In this document: in pieces, positions 63,346 through 64,000 of the stretch
Numbering within the stretch: the first letter of the stretch is position 1
How the letters are laid out: each line of letters begins with the position of its first letter
Position numbers and translations under genes: made by a program
Assembly: GCA_959347315.1 (NCBI GenBank)
Contig: OY365813.1
Span: forward strand, 21,613,772-21,677,771
From: Bimastos eiseni
Lineage: Eukaryota > Annelida > Clitellata > Crassiclitellata > Lumbricidae
Direction of reading: 5' to 3'
DNA length: 64,000 nt
The notes under the pieces: generated by a model
The model's input: the letters and a program-made list of their open reading frames with translations, nothing else
What the model was told of the DNA's origin: nothing
Databases searched by the model: none

Positions 63346-64000
63346 TGCCGGATTGTCTATGTCTATGAGCTGGGCATTTCCTGAGTATACATACATAAAC
63401 ACAGTAAACCAATAAACGAATGAGCAAGAGTCCCATTCATTGGTGTTTAATAGGATGATACAATGCTCCAATTCTTATTCGCTATAGTCGACTTTTCAAC
63501 GTAAGCTCTTGAACTAGAATTTAATGAAAGATATCGTCAATGGAAATATCAACTTACATGCTGGCTCTAATCACAGCTTGATAAAGACATTTCTTTGTAT
63601 CTAGTCCTATATTATGCGAAAAATTACAATACGGCGTTCAAAGTTTTGTTTTCAGGCTACTCCAGAAAACGGGAGACTATAATTATACTCTTAGACACTT
63701 CGTAAGGAATGAGCATTTAGCGTGAGTGTCTACAACTGGAGGGATCATTGTTCCGATATACGGACTTGCTGACGACAGGCTTTGAATCGATAGAAGCAGC
63801 GGCGTCGTTCACTATTACCATAATCGTCGTCGTGGACGTGTTCTGTTCTATCCGCGAATATCATCATCATCCATCATTATCATTATCGTCGTCTATATCA
63901 CAACTTCTTCCAACATCGCCAGCAACAGAAACATGAGCATCATCATTAGGCTGACTGATTCTCGTGTGAGTGGTTGTTAGAGGAAAGAAGATTCCAAATT
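63346..64000 (+). other. Window end, nothing recognised
   Basis: No exon, repeat family or RNA feature recognised beyond a short CATCATCAT run near 63862. Confidence 0.4.

Overview
This window is eukaryotic nuclear DNA from an animal. Genes are split by GT-AG introns, long A+T-rich introns and spacers are full of microsatellites and decayed transposons, and there are no operons or prokaryotic signals. A marine invertebrate is the best guess. The palindrome GTAGGCCTAC recurs, which I associate loosely with echinoderm genomes, but the species call is an inference and is weak.

Layout: (1) About 0-25.5 kb on the + strand holds three tandem paralogs of the Shiftless family (SHFL/C19orf66, a host antiviral zinc-ribbon protein known in vertebrates to block programmed -1 ribosomal frameshifting). 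Paralog A is 5'-truncated by the window edge (last two exons, 390-1452). Paralog B (6070-12728, 7 exons, 320 aa) and paralog C (15398-25522, 7 exons, 280 aa) are complete, with identical intron phases. (2) About 28.6-29.6 kb on the - strand holds fragments of secreted-type proteins, one a PAN/apple-like piece that looks broken. (3) 32655-38919 + is a complete 7-exon MBOAT7/LPIAT1-like lysophosphatidylinositol acyltransferase (480 aa). (4) 54905-41590 - is a gene hidden among very long simple repeats. It has a signal peptide, one EGF domain split by a phase-2 intron between Cys4 and Cys5, a transmembrane exon and a cytoplasmic tail, which is the layout of an ErbB/EGF-type membrane growth factor. 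The first four exons chain in phase with clear signals; the last three are more tentative. (5) About 55-64 kb holds no gene I can support, only a defective mariner element and dispersed repeats.

Mobile DNA includes LINE 3' ends (about 3.0-3.4 kb +, about 50.3-49.8 kb -), a mariner-like element with TA target duplication (58170-59703), a foldback MITE with long inverted termini and a 9-bp target duplication (18633-19181), a hAT transposase relic (about 19.9 kb), tRNA-derived SINEs, and at least four further dispersed short-repeat families. The longest reading frames in the window are translations of microsatellites and are not genes.

The genes have no evident shared pathway. The most interesting content is the expanded Shiftless cluster with a conserved helical N-terminal module, the cAMP-response-type palindrome overlapping the start codon of paralogs B and C, and the cryptic EGF-ligand-like gene. 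All exon models were made by eye from splice sites, phase and family resemblance, without alignment or transcript data.
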